Assembly (NCBI RefSeq): GCF_000242455.2
Contig: NC_019892.1
Span: 8,380,744 to 8,444,743 of the forward strand
Length of the DNA: 64,000 nucleotides
Direction of reading: 5' to 3'
Origin: Singulisphaera acidiphila DSM 18658
Lineage (GTDB): Bacteria > Planctomycetota > Planctomycetia > Isosphaerales > Isosphaeraceae
The notes below the pieces were generated by a model that made no database searches, was not told the DNA's origin, and worked only from the letters and a program-made list of their open reading frames with translations. This document shows positions 37,387 to 46,356 of this stretch, in pieces. A program made the position numbers and the translations under genes. Position 1 is the stretch's first letter. Every line of letters starts with the position of its first letter.

Positions 37387-38337
37387 ATGGCGGGAAGCCC
37401 AATCGTGATCTCACCTTCGGTGAGATCCAACCGGTGGCGTTGGAGTCTCATACTCCTGATCCCCGTGGCCGGCCTGGCTGGCGCGAGTTGGTGGCTGACA
37501 GCCCCACTCGAGGATATCGAAACGCTCCCCCCGCCGGTTTCCCACACCCGACCAATGACCGATTCGACAGGCCCCGCCCCAACCGCCACCATCGTGCATA
37601 ACGGGCCACCCGCCTGGCCCGATCAGCCGCTGGAGGGGGAGCCGGCGAAAACGCTCCTCCTGGAGACGCTCCTCGACGTCGGCAAACGCCTCGATCGAAT
37701 CGAAGGGTATACTGCCACGTTCCGAAAAACGGAACGCCTCCGTGGCATCCTGGGGGCCGAACAGACCCTTGCGATGAAGGTCCGCCAACGCCCCTTCGCC
37801 GTCTACTTCAAATTCCTGAACCCGCAGGCCGGGAAGGAAGTGGTCTACGCCGAAGGCCATCACGAGAACAAGGTGATCGCACACTCGACCGGGGTCTCGC
37901 GCTGGCTCGTTCCTCGGTTGGCCGTCCCCCCCGACCACCCGCTCGCCATGGCGGAAACGCGGCACTCCATCACCGAAGCGGGCCTCAGTAACCTGAACGA
38001 TAAACTGATCGCGTTTCGTCGCCTCGACCTCAAGGACGACAAGGCGATCACCATTCTCGACCGGATCACCGACAGCGACGGCCGCCCCTGGCTCCGCTCC
38101 GTTCATCGCCACCTCAACAAAGACGGCTCGCGCCCATTTTATCACGTCGAAGTCCTCTACGACGTGGAGTCGCGGATTCCCCTCAAAATCAGCAACTACG
38201 ACTGGCCCGAGCCCGGCCGTGAAGATCAGCTCGCCTTGGCCGAACGCTATTGCTATGACGACCTCAAGCTCGACGCCCCCCTCTCGTCCCTCGACTTCGA
38301 CCCGGCAAACCCGGCATACGCCTTTCACCGCTACTAA
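37387..38337 (+). CDS. DUF1571 domain-containing membrane-anchored protein
   Basis: A 316-residue protein anchored by an N-terminal segment WSLILLIPVAGLAGASWWLT. The ATG at 37387 has GGAG about ten bases upstream; an ATG 12 codons earlier is possible. The outer domain reads GYTATFRKTERLRGILGAEQ, MKVRQRPFAVYFKFLNPQAG, KEVVYAEGHHENKVIAH and VEVLYDVESRIPLKISNYDW, the pattern of DUF1571, an LolA/LolB-like beta-sheet domain frequent in planctomycetes. The function is unknown. A role in carrying lipid or another hydrophobic ligand across the periplasm is possible from the fold resemblance only. Confidence 0.8.
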   Translation: MAGSPIVISPSVRSNRWRWSLILLIPVAGLAGASWWLTAPLEDIETLPPPVSHTRPMTDSTGPAPTATIVHNGPPAWPDQPLEGEPAKTLLLETLLDVGKRLDRIEGYTATFRKTERLRGILGAEQTLAMKVRQRPFAVYFKFLNPQAGKEVVYAEGHHENKVIAHSTGVSRWLVPRLAVPPDHPLAMAETRHSITEAGLSNLNDKLIAFRRLDLKDDKAITILDRITDSDGRPWLRSVHRHLNKDGSRPFYHVEVLYDVESRIPLKISNYDWPEPGREDQLALAERYCYDDLKLDAPLSSLDFDPANPAYAFHRY

Positions 38338-38525
38338 ACCGCAATATTAAAGCCCCCCTCGGGCCACCCGTAACTTGGGATGACTCAGGTCCGCAAGTCG
38401 TTCGGCCGTGCGTTTGAAATCAGGCCCGATCGACCGGTTGGGATCTGGCCGTCTCGCTCCTCCTCTGGCATCGTGGTCGCTTCGGCTTTCGCGGACGAGA
38501 CCGGTTCCAAAGTGCGGGGCGATGA

Positions 38526-39611
38526 ATGAAGACCTATCGCATTGCGGTCGTCAGAGGGGATGGGATCGGCCCCGAGGTGATCGCCAGCGCGCTCGAAGTC
38601 CTCGCGGGAGCGAGGCGGCTGGTCGCTGGTTTCGGAGTCGAGCTCATCGAGGCTCCCGCCGGAGCCGAGACCTATCGGGAGCAAGGGGAGGCGCTCCCCG
38701 CATCGACGCTCTCGGCCTGCCGCGCGGCCGACGCGATCCTGCTCGGCGCTTGCGGGTTGCCGGACGTCCGCTATCCGGACGGCACCGAGATCATTCCGCA
38801 AGTGACTCTGCGGATCGAGCTCGACCTCTACGCCGGCATCCGCCCCGCGCGACGCCTCGAGGGCGTCCCAGGCGCACTGGCGGGTGATCCGGCCATCGAC
38901 CTCGTCATCGTCCGCGAGAGCACGGAGGGGATCTTCGCATCGCTGGGGGGCGGCATCGTCCTCGGCGACCAGCTTGCCACCGACACTCAAGTGATCACGC
39001 GGCGAGGGACCGAACGCGTCGTCCACTCAGCCTTCCGGTTGGCTCGCCGCCGCAGTCGCGCTCGGCCCCGGGTGACCTGCGTCGACAAGGCGAACATTCT
39101 CCGCTCGTTCGCCTTCTTCCGCCAGGTTTTCGATGAGGTGGCCGCTCTCTATCCCGACGTCAAAGCCGACCACCTCTACGTCGACGCCGCTGCGATGGAG
39201 CTCGTAAGGCGTCCGGAACATTTCGACGTGCTGGTAACCGAGAACCTCCTGGGCGACATCCTCTCGGACCTCGCGGCCGGGTTGATCGGCGGCCTGGGCG
39301 TTGCCCCTTCGGCCGACCTGGGTGACCGGCACGCCGTGTTCCAACCCTGCCACGGCACGGCTCCCGACCTGGCCGGAACGGGCGTGGCCAACCCCTTGGC
39401 CGCCATTCTCTCGGTCGTCATGCTGCTCGACCACCTGGCCGATACCCACGGCGACCCCGCCCCAGCGGCGGCCGCGCGACAGATCGAGCAGGCTGTGACC
39501 ACGGCTCTCGCCTCGGGCGAGGCTCGGACGGCCGATCTCGGAGGCAACGCCACGACCAGCGATGCCACCGCCGCCATCCTCCGCAAGTTCGGCTCATCCC
39601 ATCCAGCATGA
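38526..39611 (+). CDS. Isocitrate/isopropylmalate dehydrogenase family enzyme
   Basis: A 361-residue beta-decarboxylating dehydrogenase. Landmarks are IAVVRGDGIGPEVIASALEV, RIELDLYAGIRPARRLEG (substrate-binding Arg residues), VIVRESTEGIFASLGGG, CVDKANILRSFAFFRQVF, LYVDAAAMELVRRPEHFDV, VTENLLGDILSDLAAG and CHGTAPDLAGTGVANPLA. The NAD-preferring pattern fits 3-isopropylmalate dehydrogenase (LeuB) or tartrate dehydrogenase (TtuC-like), and the sequence alone does not settle which. The REST-G and CHGTAPD variants lean to the tartrate/isocitrate-like branch rather than classical LeuB. No leuC/leuD or other leucine gene is near. The ATG at 38526 is directly before the family start. Confidence 0.82.
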   Translation: MKTYRIAVVRGDGIGPEVIASALEVLAGARRLVAGFGVELIEAPAGAETYREQGEALPASTLSACRAADAILLGACGLPDVRYPDGTEIIPQVTLRIELDLYAGIRPARRLEGVPGALAGDPAIDLVIVRESTEGIFASLGGGIVLGDQLATDTQVITRRGTERVVHSAFRLARRRSRARPRVTCVDKANILRSFAFFRQVFDEVAALYPDVKADHLYVDAAAMELVRRPEHFDVLVTENLLGDILSDLAAGLIGGLGVAPSADLGDRHAVFQPCHGTAPDLAGTGVANPLAAILSVVMLLDHLADTHGDPAPAAAARQIEQAVTTALASGEARTADLGGNATTSDATAAILRKFGSSHPA

Positions 39612-39738
39612 GCCGAATCATCCCAGGGGCATCACACACGGACATGAAAATCCGATCGGCATTTGCAACAGAAAGCCATCGCTCCCACAGCAACGGCGTC
39701 GCTTCATCGCGACATCGAATCGCCACTGCCTGATTCGG

Positions 39739-42700
39739 TTATGATGCGACCTGATTTCGGCCGTTGTGCTTGGCCTGGTAGAGCGCGACATCGGCGGCCT
39801 CGATGAGTTGCTCAGCGGTGGCTCGTGGTGATGGCGTGGCTGCGGCAATCCCGATACTGACGGTCACGATCCCACGGGCGGCCCCCTCATTGGGGATTCT
39901 TAGTGCGGCGACCGCGGCGCAGGCCCGCGCGGCGACCTCGCGCGTTGTGACACTGTCGGCGTCCGGCAGGATGAGAGCGAACTCTTCGCCACCATAGCGG
40001 GCCACCAAGTCCGTGCCATGCCGGACACTTCCCTCCAGCGCCTCGGCGACGCGACGGAGGCAGGCGTCACCAGCGCGGTGGCCGTACCGGTCGTTGTAGA
40101 GCTTGAAATGGTCGATGTCGACCATCGCCGCACCGAGGGAGGTCCCAGGCCGCTCCGCCCGCTGCCACTCGGCCGCGAGCACCTCGTCGAAGCGGCGTCG
40201 ATTGGCCAACCCCGTCAGCGAATCGGTCGTGCTCAGCGCTTCCAGTCGGCGGTTCGCCGCCCCCAAGGCCTCGGTCCGCTCGGCCACCTTGCGCTCGAGC
40301 GAAGCATAGAGCAACGCATTATCCAGCGAAACCGCGAGTTGACCGGCGATCAGCATGACCGCGTCCATCCCTCCAGCCGAGAACGCGCCTCGACTGAGCC
40401 GGTTCTCCAGCAAGAGGATCGCCCGGAGGACCCCCTGGTTGAGGATCGGGACCAGCAACAGCGAACAGCATTCGAGGCCGGTGATATAGGGATCGCGAGC
40501 AAAGCGGTCGTCACGCGTCGCGTCCTCCACAAGAAGTGGCTCCTTCGTTCGCTCGGCATAGCGGAAAGCCGAGAGAGGGAGCAGGCCCCGCATACCGGCC
40601 TCGTCCACCGGAATGGGACTCTCGGCCTCGCCCGCGATGGGCGGCAGGCACCACCCTTGTGATGAAACATCGTCACGCAATATGACCAATACCTTGGTTG
40701 CTCCGGTCATAGCCCCAAGCAGCTCGCCAACTCGGGCCTTGAGCCGATCGAGACCCGTCTCCGAGCTCAATGCCTGCGAAGCTTGGAGAATGGCCAGCAT
40801 GTCGATCGCATCGGAAGAGACGCGACTGCTGCCGCGCGAGTCTCCCTTCTTTCGAGGACTGTCGACCATCCGCAGGAAGGGGTAGGCGTGCTCGAGCGCC
40901 CGCACCTTCGCAGTCGCCCCCCAATCCCGATAGAGCCGCCTCGCCTTGGCCAACAGCTTGCGACCGGTGTGCTCGAGCCCGTGCGCGAGATGGAACAGTG
41001 CGGCTCGCTCGGCGATGAGTGCCCGATGCCAAGGGCGCCGCCGAGTCGAGGCCTCGCGTTGCGCCACATCGAACGCGTAAGAGGCACCCCGAAAGTCGTC
41101 CACGACCCAGGCACGCTCAGCCTCGACCAACCGGAGCAGGTGCAGGAAGTTGCCGGGAGCATCCGAAGCGCGACGAGCTAACCAGTCCCGACACTCATCG
41201 AGCGCAACGAGCTTCGCCGCTCGCTCTTCCGGTTCGGCCGCCCGGGCGCTGTTCGCCAAGGCAAGGGCTTGAAGCCAATACGCCAGCGCGACGGTGTAGG
41301 TGCCTTCGATAGTGCCCAGCAACGGCATCGCCGAGGCGGCATGCTGAGCCAATCCCGGCTCGTCGTTGAACAAGGCAGCCGACACCGCTTGAGTCACATG
41401 AAAATAGCACGTTGCCATCGGGTTGCCGACCAGGCTGGTACGATACTCAGTCTCATTGAAGGAAAGTCCCGAAGCATCGGTCTCACCGCGAAGCGAGCGA
41501 AACAACTGCCGGGAGGAAACGAAACTGGCAACCGCATGGACGTTCCCGATTCGCTCGGCCAGCGCGATCGCGACTTCGGCTTCGGCGACGCAACGATCAA
41601 GTGTTGGCTCGCAATCAAAGAGAGTGCAAATCGAGGGGGCATAGGTGAAGCAAGCGTATTGCAGATCACCGCCGCGCATCAGCTCCTCGCGGGCCCGCTG
41701 CGCGTATTCGAGATTGTTTTCCAGGGGCTCGAACCAGTGCGCGGTGTGATACGCGAACAGGAAGCGAGCCTGGCCTGTTTCCGCCGGGAAGCCCAAAGAC
41801 TCGCCCACCGCCAGGACATTCCGCACGGCCTGGTAGCCGGTGCGATAGTCACCTCGCAGCAGGATAGTGACAAGCCCGGCGTGCCCCAAGGGACAGATGA
41901 GGGGTGCGCAAGGGCCATACTCGCCCCAGAGACGCTGGCCCTCGAGCACCAGCCAAGCCTGAATCATCCGATTGCAGAAGAAGGCTGCCGGCATCATCCG
42001 GTTGATGAGCCTGGCCATCGCGAACACGCGGGGGTCGTACTCCTCAGACCGCGGTTTCTCCTCGTAACCCGCGCCTTCCTCGGCCCATCGCCAAAACGCG
42101 CCCGCTCCCTCAGCGAGATCCGCGTCAAGATTCACCCCCCAGGTGCGCGCCCCGAGTCGACGTAACAGATCGAGGCCAATCTCCAAAGCTTCGCGCGACC
42201 GACCGCGATGGGAGAGGCTGCCAATCTGAACACAGGTAACTTCGACCAGGTCCAGCGGGGCATGGCCCCGACGCTCGATCGTGCGGTATAGGCTGTCAGC
42301 TTCATCGAGACATCCGAGGCTGTACAACGCCGCATGCCGTTCGATCTCGAGGGCCGCGAGTGCGGCCTGATCCGCAAGGGGCCCCAAGGGGCCGAGCATG
42401 GTCATCGCGGCCTCAAGAAAGTGCTCCGAGGTGACATGATTGCTCACGAGGCGTGCGCAAACCGCCGCATCGTGGAACAGGGTGGCAACCCGGCGGCGTT
42501 CGTCCAGATCGTGGATCGCCTCGACGGCCGGCAAGTATTGCTCGGCCGCATCGACGCCGTGGTCGGGGAGCGTCGCCAGCCGCCGCGCCAGGGTGAGATG
42601 CAAGGCGAGCCGCTCCGCCGAGTCGAGCCGCCGATATGCGGCTTGCTGTACTCGGTCATGGCGAAACCGGACCGCACCGGCGCGTTCGAAAGCCAGCCGC

Positions 42701-44922
42701 TGACCGCCGTTGTCCATCACCAGAAGCCCATCCTCGAGCGGCGGCCCGAGCCGAGCTTCCAACTCCGACGCGGTCAGACCACTGGCGGCCGCCAGCAGGT
42801 CGAGCCCTACCTCACCGGCGAGACAGGCCATGGTCTCGAGCAGCACACCCGAATCAAAGGGCAGCCGGTCGATCCGCGCCGTCAACAGATCCACCACCTC
42901 GCTCCGGCCGACGAAACGACGAACCGTCGCTTCGTTCCATCCCCACCCCTCAGGTCCGAGGCTCAGCGCACCGTCTTGCCGTAGCGCGTTGACCAGTTCC
43001 ACGGTGTCGTACGGATTGCCGCCGGTTCGATCGCCAAGCACGGCCGCCAGCCGGCTCGCCTCGGGCGGCCGCAGGCGGAGCATCTCCTCCAGGAGCGTTC
43101 CCAGGTCGGCAGGCGGCAGGTTTTGCAACCGGAGCCGTCGCGGTGCCGGGTCCAACCGCTCCCAACGGGAGAGCATCGGCGCAAGCGGATGTGCCGCATC
43201 GACCTCTCCATCGCGGTAGGCCCCCACGATCAGGATGCCCCGCAGCGTTTCATCCGCCAGCACGGCATCGATAAAGCGAATCGAAAGCGGGCCGGCCCAT
43301 TGCAGGTCGTCGAGAACAAGAATCACCGGGCGAGTCGGAGAAGCGACAGCACGCAGCAATTCCAACACCGCCTGGCGCAATCGTGCCTCGGCCTCAACCG
43401 GATCGCCGGGAGCAATCTCCGGCTCCGCACCCAGCAGAACCGCAAACTCCGGCAACAACCCCGTGATCAGCCCGGCGTTGGGCCCCAGCTCGCGGAGAAT
43501 CCGTGACCGCTGCTCAGCGAGTTCCGCATCCGGTTCAGCCAAGAGCAGGCGACCCAGGGCGTGTAAAGCCTGCATCACCCCAGCCGTGGTCGGATCGCGA
43601 CGATACTGATCGAACTTCCCCGCCGCGAACAGGCCGCGCCGCGCCGTCACCAACGGCCGGAGTTCATCGATCAAAACCGTCTTGCCGACGCCCGGCGCTC
43701 CCGCAATCAGGACGCCGCGCGCCCGGTCGTCGCCGAGGCCTTCGAAGACGCTCCGCAACGCCTCGATCTCAGACTCACGACCCACGAGCCGGGAAGGAGG
43801 CGAGAGCCGAATCGGAAAGTCGCGTTCCCCCAACGGGAAGGTGCCGTCCTCGCCCTGAACCTGGATCTCACACAGCCGAGAGAGATCATCCGCCAAGCCC
43901 GCGGCGCACTGGTAGCGTCGGTCAGGCTCCTTCTCAAGCAGGCGCATGATAATCTCGGACAGCATTCTCGGGACGAGCGGGTTCCGTTCAGCAGGCGGCG
44001 TTGGCACGCGCACCAGGTGGTCGCGGACGAGTTGGAGCGGGTCATTCCCCTCGAAAGGGGGCTGGCCGACGGCCAGTTCGTAAAGCGTCGCGCCCAAGGA
44101 GTAGAGGTCAGCACGCCGGTCCACCGCTCGGCCCGTCCGCCCCGTCTGCTCAGGGGCAAGATAGGCCAGCGTACCTACGATCTCACGATGGTGGACGAAA
44201 GCCGGCCGCTCCCCAACGAACGTGGTGGCGAGATCGAAGTCGATCAGCAAGGGGCGGCGGCCCGGCCCCGAGAGCAGGATATTGGCGGGGTTGATATCCC
44301 TATGCACCACTCTGTGCTGATGCAAGGCCGCGACGATCTGCGCCAGCCCCAACGCAAACTCGAGCAGTTCCGGCATCGCCATCCGGCCAACGCGAATCAC
44401 CTCGGCCAGCGACACGCCGGCCACATCCTCCATCCCGATCGCGTTCGTGAATTCGGCCACGGATACCAGTTGCGGCACGCCCCAAACACCGGCCAATCGC
44501 TCGAGGATCCCCAGTTCGTGCCGCCACCGCGCCTTCGCACTGGGACCAAGCAACTCCTTCACGATGAGGCTCCCCGCCCCATTCCGCAAAGGCAAGCGAA
44601 CCACCCGCGTGTGATCGCTCTCGTGGAGGATCGTGATCAGAGCACAGTCCGCGTCCGTGGCAGGGCTCATGGTTTCGAGGGGCACGGGCACCCCCCAGCC
44701 TTCGTCAGCCGGCATTGGGTTAAGTCGAGTCTCTACCATGAGATCAATCGCATCATCCACGTGGCCCCCACCTGGGTCGGATTGCTCCGGGGAATCGCGA
44801 TCTGATGTGGCCGTATCATCAAGCCGTTTCACTGGGCGAGCCATCCCTACACGCATCCAAGATATACTGCTTGTTAGAGCCGTCGTGACTCTCGTTACCT
44901 CACGGCACACTCGAAAAGCCAT
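39739..44922 (-). CDS. Multidomain Ser/Thr kinase - AAA ATPase - TPR - GAF - GGDEF signalling protein
   Basis: A 1,727-residue cytosolic protein (in-frame ATGs at 44856 and 44844 could be the start). Residues of about 95-350 are a protein kinase: VKELLG with Lys 122, HRDINPANILL (residues 207-217), DFD at 228-230 in place of DFG, then LAPEQTGR. Next is an AAA_16/STAND-type ATPase with the Walker A GAPGVGKT (408-415) and Walker B ILVLDDLQW. A long TPR-like helical region follows to about residue 1340. A GAF domain occupies about 1400-1540. The C-terminus is a diguanylate cyclase, with the GGEEF active site at 1644-1648. The residue four before LVARYGGEEF is His (HGTD), so the canonical RxxD inhibitory site is absent. 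It probably links a phosphorylation input to cyclic-di-GMP. Confidence 0.92.
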   Translation of the reverse strand: MAFRVCREVTRVTTALTSSISWMRVGMARPVKRLDDTATSDRDSPEQSDPGGGHVDDAIDLMVETRLNPMPADEGWGVPVPLETMSPATDADCALITILHESDHTRVVRLPLRNGAGSLIVKELLGPSAKARWRHELGILERLAGVWGVPQLVSVAEFTNAIGMEDVAGVSLAEVIRVGRMAMPELLEFALGLAQIVAALHQHRVVHRDINPANILLSGPGRRPLLIDFDLATTFVGERPAFVHHREIVGTLAYLAPEQTGRTGRAVDRRADLYSLGATLYELAVGQPPFEGNDPLQLVRDHLVRVPTPPAERNPLVPRMLSEIIMRLLEKEPDRRYQCAAGLADDLSRLCEIQVQGEDGTFPLGERDFPIRLSPPSRLVGRESEIEALRSVFEGLGDDRARGVLIAGAPGVGKTVLIDELRPLVTARRGLFAAGKFDQYRRDPTTAGVMQALHALGRLLLAEPDAELAEQRSRILRELGPNAGLITGLLPEFAVLLGAEPEIAPGDPVEAEARLRQAVLELLRAVASPTRPVILVLDDLQWAGPLSIRFIDAVLADETLRGILIVGAYRDGEVDAAHPLAPMLSRWERLDPAPRRLRLQNLPPADLGTLLEEMLRLRPPEASRLAAVLGDRTGGNPYDTVELVNALRQDGALSLGPEGWGWNEATVRRFVGRSEVVDLLTARIDRLPFDSGVLLETMACLAGEVGLDLLAAASGLTASELEARLGPPLEDGLLVMDNGGQRLAFERAGAVRFRHDRVQQAAYRRLDSAERLALHLTLARRLATLPDHGVDAAEQYLPAVEAIHDLDERRRVATLFHDAAVCARLVSNHVTSEHFLEAAMTMLGPLGPLADQAALAALEIERHAALYSLGCLDEADSLYRTIERRGHAPLDLVEVTCVQIGSLSHRGRSREALEIGLDLLRRLGARTWGVNLDADLAEGAGAFWRWAEEGAGYEEKPRSEEYDPRVFAMARLINRMMPAAFFCNRMIQAWLVLEGQRLWGEYGPCAPLICPLGHAGLVTILLRGDYRTGYQAVRNVLAVGESLGFPAETGQARFLFAYHTAHWFEPLENNLEYAQRAREELMRGGDLQYACFTYAPSICTLFDCEPTLDRCVAEAEVAIALAERIGNVHAVASFVSSRQLFRSLRGETDASGLSFNETEYRTSLVGNPMATCYFHVTQAVSAALFNDEPGLAQHAASAMPLLGTIEGTYTVALAYWLQALALANSARAAEPEERAAKLVALDECRDWLARRASDAPGNFLHLLRLVEAERAWVVDDFRGASYAFDVAQREASTRRRPWHRALIAERAALFHLAHGLEHTGRKLLAKARRLYRDWGATAKVRALEHAYPFLRMVDSPRKKGDSRGSSRVSSDAIDMLAILQASQALSSETGLDRLKARVGELLGAMTGATKVLVILRDDVSSQGWCLPPIAGEAESPIPVDEAGMRGLLPLSAFRYAERTKEPLLVEDATRDDRFARDPYITGLECCSLLLVPILNQGVLRAILLLENRLSRGAFSAGGMDAVMLIAGQLAVSLDNALLYASLERKVAERTEALGAANRRLEALSTTDSLTGLANRRRFDEVLAAEWQRAERPGTSLGAAMVDIDHFKLYNDRYGHRAGDACLRRVAEALEGSVRHGTDLVARYGGEEFALILPDADSVTTREVAARACAAVAALRIPNEGAARGIVTVSIGIAAATPSPRATAEQLIEAADVALYQAKHNGRNQVAS

Positions 44923-45128
44923 TCGATGCCGCCTCCGCCATCAAATAGCATAGGTTCCATTCACGTGCAAAATTATCAGGAAATCGCCCCCGTTTTTTCT
45001 TCTTCGATCCTGACTTTATGCGACTCCGCCAACCCGGACTCGAAGACGAGGACCGCGCATTGAACAGGACCGAGCGAGTCGGCAGACTCAACTTCGGTCG
45101 CTGGTCATCTCGACGGTGGGAGACACAC

Positions 45129-45290
45129 GTGAAGGTTCAGAGCCGATTTACGTTGAGTGGGTTGATGGTAGCAACCACTGGCATCGCCCTCTGCTTCGCC
45201 GCCCTCGAGGTGATTACCGGCGGCGTCCTCTCGACGGCCATCCTAAATCATCGCTCTCGGCCCATGCTCCACTCACTGGCAAACCCGTGA
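45129..45290 (+). CDS. Small single-span membrane protein (53 aa)
   Basis: From the GTG at 45129 the product begins MKVQSRFTLSGLMVATTGIA and continues with a hydrophobic span to ...EVITGGVLSTAIL, then a short basic tail. The RFTL.GLMVA start is a pattern often seen in small membrane proteins of planctomycetes, where RFTLR.LL-type starts lead a transmembrane segment. A longer frame from 45018 adds residues of unlikely composition. The product may be a truncated relic of a longer protein. No recognised function. Confidence 0.4.
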   Translation: MKVQSRFTLSGLMVATTGIALCFAALEVITGGVLSTAILNHRSRPMLHSLANP

Positions 45291-45640
45291 ACTCGCCGCA
45301 CCATTCTGGGCGCCCCACACCCAGGAACAGCAAGACTCCATCATCAAAAAAAACACAATACGAATCATCACAATATTTTTATTTATCACACATACACGAT
45401 GCTATACCCAAGGCACGTTCTATCAATTCCGGCATCGCTCTGGGCCAGGGTGGGGATTCGAGGCTGTTGATTGAGCGGCATCCCCTCGCCTGGCCGCTCC
45501 AATGCCATGCTTGCGGCCATCAAGCTCTAGCTGTTACACGCCCAAGAAAAGTGCCAGCGGCTTTCGACTTTGCCTGAAGGCACGGACCGGGCATTCGCCG
45601 AGGATCTCGTGGCCGAACTGTACAGGAGGCAGGTCGCCAC
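45291..45640. other. Intergenic region, AT-rich
   Basis: About 350 bases. The stretch at 45340-45420 is clearly AT-rich. The right end contains a frame ending LVAELYRRQVAT whose TGA overlaps the ATG at 45641. That frame has no start codon I can support and may be a remnant. Confidence 0.4.
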
Positions 45641-45787
45641 ATGACCACCCGCAACCCCAAAAGACGCCGCAATCCGACTCCAAAGCTCTGCGAACTCTTC
45701 GACCAATGCGGGTGTCGGATCAACTGCGCTAGCGGTCGCGGGACCTCGATATTGACATCAGCAACCACTATTCAAATTTATGATTAA
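45641..45787 (+). CDS. Possible small Cys-containing protein (48 aa)
   Basis: An ATG at 45641 is preceded by AGGAGG at 11 bases and overlaps, as ATGA, the stop of an upstream frame. The product MTTRNPKRRRNPTPKLCELF... is basic at its start and has four Cys residues in 13 positions (CELFDQCGCRINC). It ends 14 bases before the RNA-ligase-like gene, so it could be its leader partner. It matches nothing I know and may be spurious. Confidence 0.3.
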   Translation: MTTRNPKRRRNPTPKLCELFDQCGCRINCASGRGTSILTSATTIQIYD

Positions 45788-45801
45788 TAAGGAGAACGAC
45801 A

Positions 45802-46356
45802 ATGCAAAAAATCCCCACCATGTTCGAGCGAGATTGGAACGGCGACCGGAGCCGGGTGCTCAACCAGGTCCATCCCGGTTGCGAGTGGGTGGTTGCTGGC
45901 GAAGGCATCGCCACCCAGAAGATCGATGGCACGTGTTGCCTGATCCGCGATGGAGCTCTCTTCAAGCGGCAGGAGATCAAGCAGGGTCAGGCGATCCCTA
46001 CAGACTTCGAGGAATCGGGATTCGACGACGAAACCGGTAAGCGGGTGGGTTGGCGTCCGATTGGCGATGGTCCGGAGGACAAATGGCACCGCGAGGGTTT
46101 CGCCAACCTAGCCGACAAGGCCGATGGAACCTACGAGTTGGTCGGTCCCCACACCCAGAAGAACCCGGAGAAATACGAGCAAGACATCCTCGTACCGCAC
46201 ACAGTGGAAACGCTTGGCTTTTCCGACAATCCGCCGCGCAACTTCGATGGGCTGAAGGCCTATCTGGCCGAAAAGGACATCGAGGGGATTGTCTTCCATC
46301 ACCCAGACGGACGCCGCGCGAAGATCAAGAAGCGAGATTTCGGCTTGAAGCGATAG
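45802..46356 (+). CDS. RNA ligase-like nucleotidyltransferase (DUF5565-type)
   Basis: A 184-residue protein of the covalent nucleotidyltransferase superfamily (ATP-dependent RNA/DNA ligases and capping enzymes). The AMP-accepting Lys is in QKIDGTCCLIRDGALFKRQE (motif I KxDG, Lys 40). ADGTYELVGPH resembles motif III, EGIVFHHPDGRRAKI is motif IV, and the terminal KIKKRDFGL is motif V. AAGGAGAACGAC precedes the ATG. At this length it holds only the adenylation domain, without the OB-fold or helical domain of larger ligases. It would seal RNA ends or act in RNA repair, but no RtcB, end-healing kinase/phosphatase or nuclease gene is nearby. The gene lies in a less GC-rich stretch. Confidence 0.8.
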   Translation: MQKIPTMFERDWNGDRSRVLNQVHPGCEWVVAGEGIATQKIDGTCCLIRDGALFKRQEIKQGQAIPTDFEESGFDDETGKRVGWRPIGDGPEDKWHREGFANLADKADGTYELVGPHTQKNPEKYEQDILVPHTVETLGFSDNPPRNFDGLKAYLAEKDIEGIVFHHPDGRRAKIKKRDFGLKR

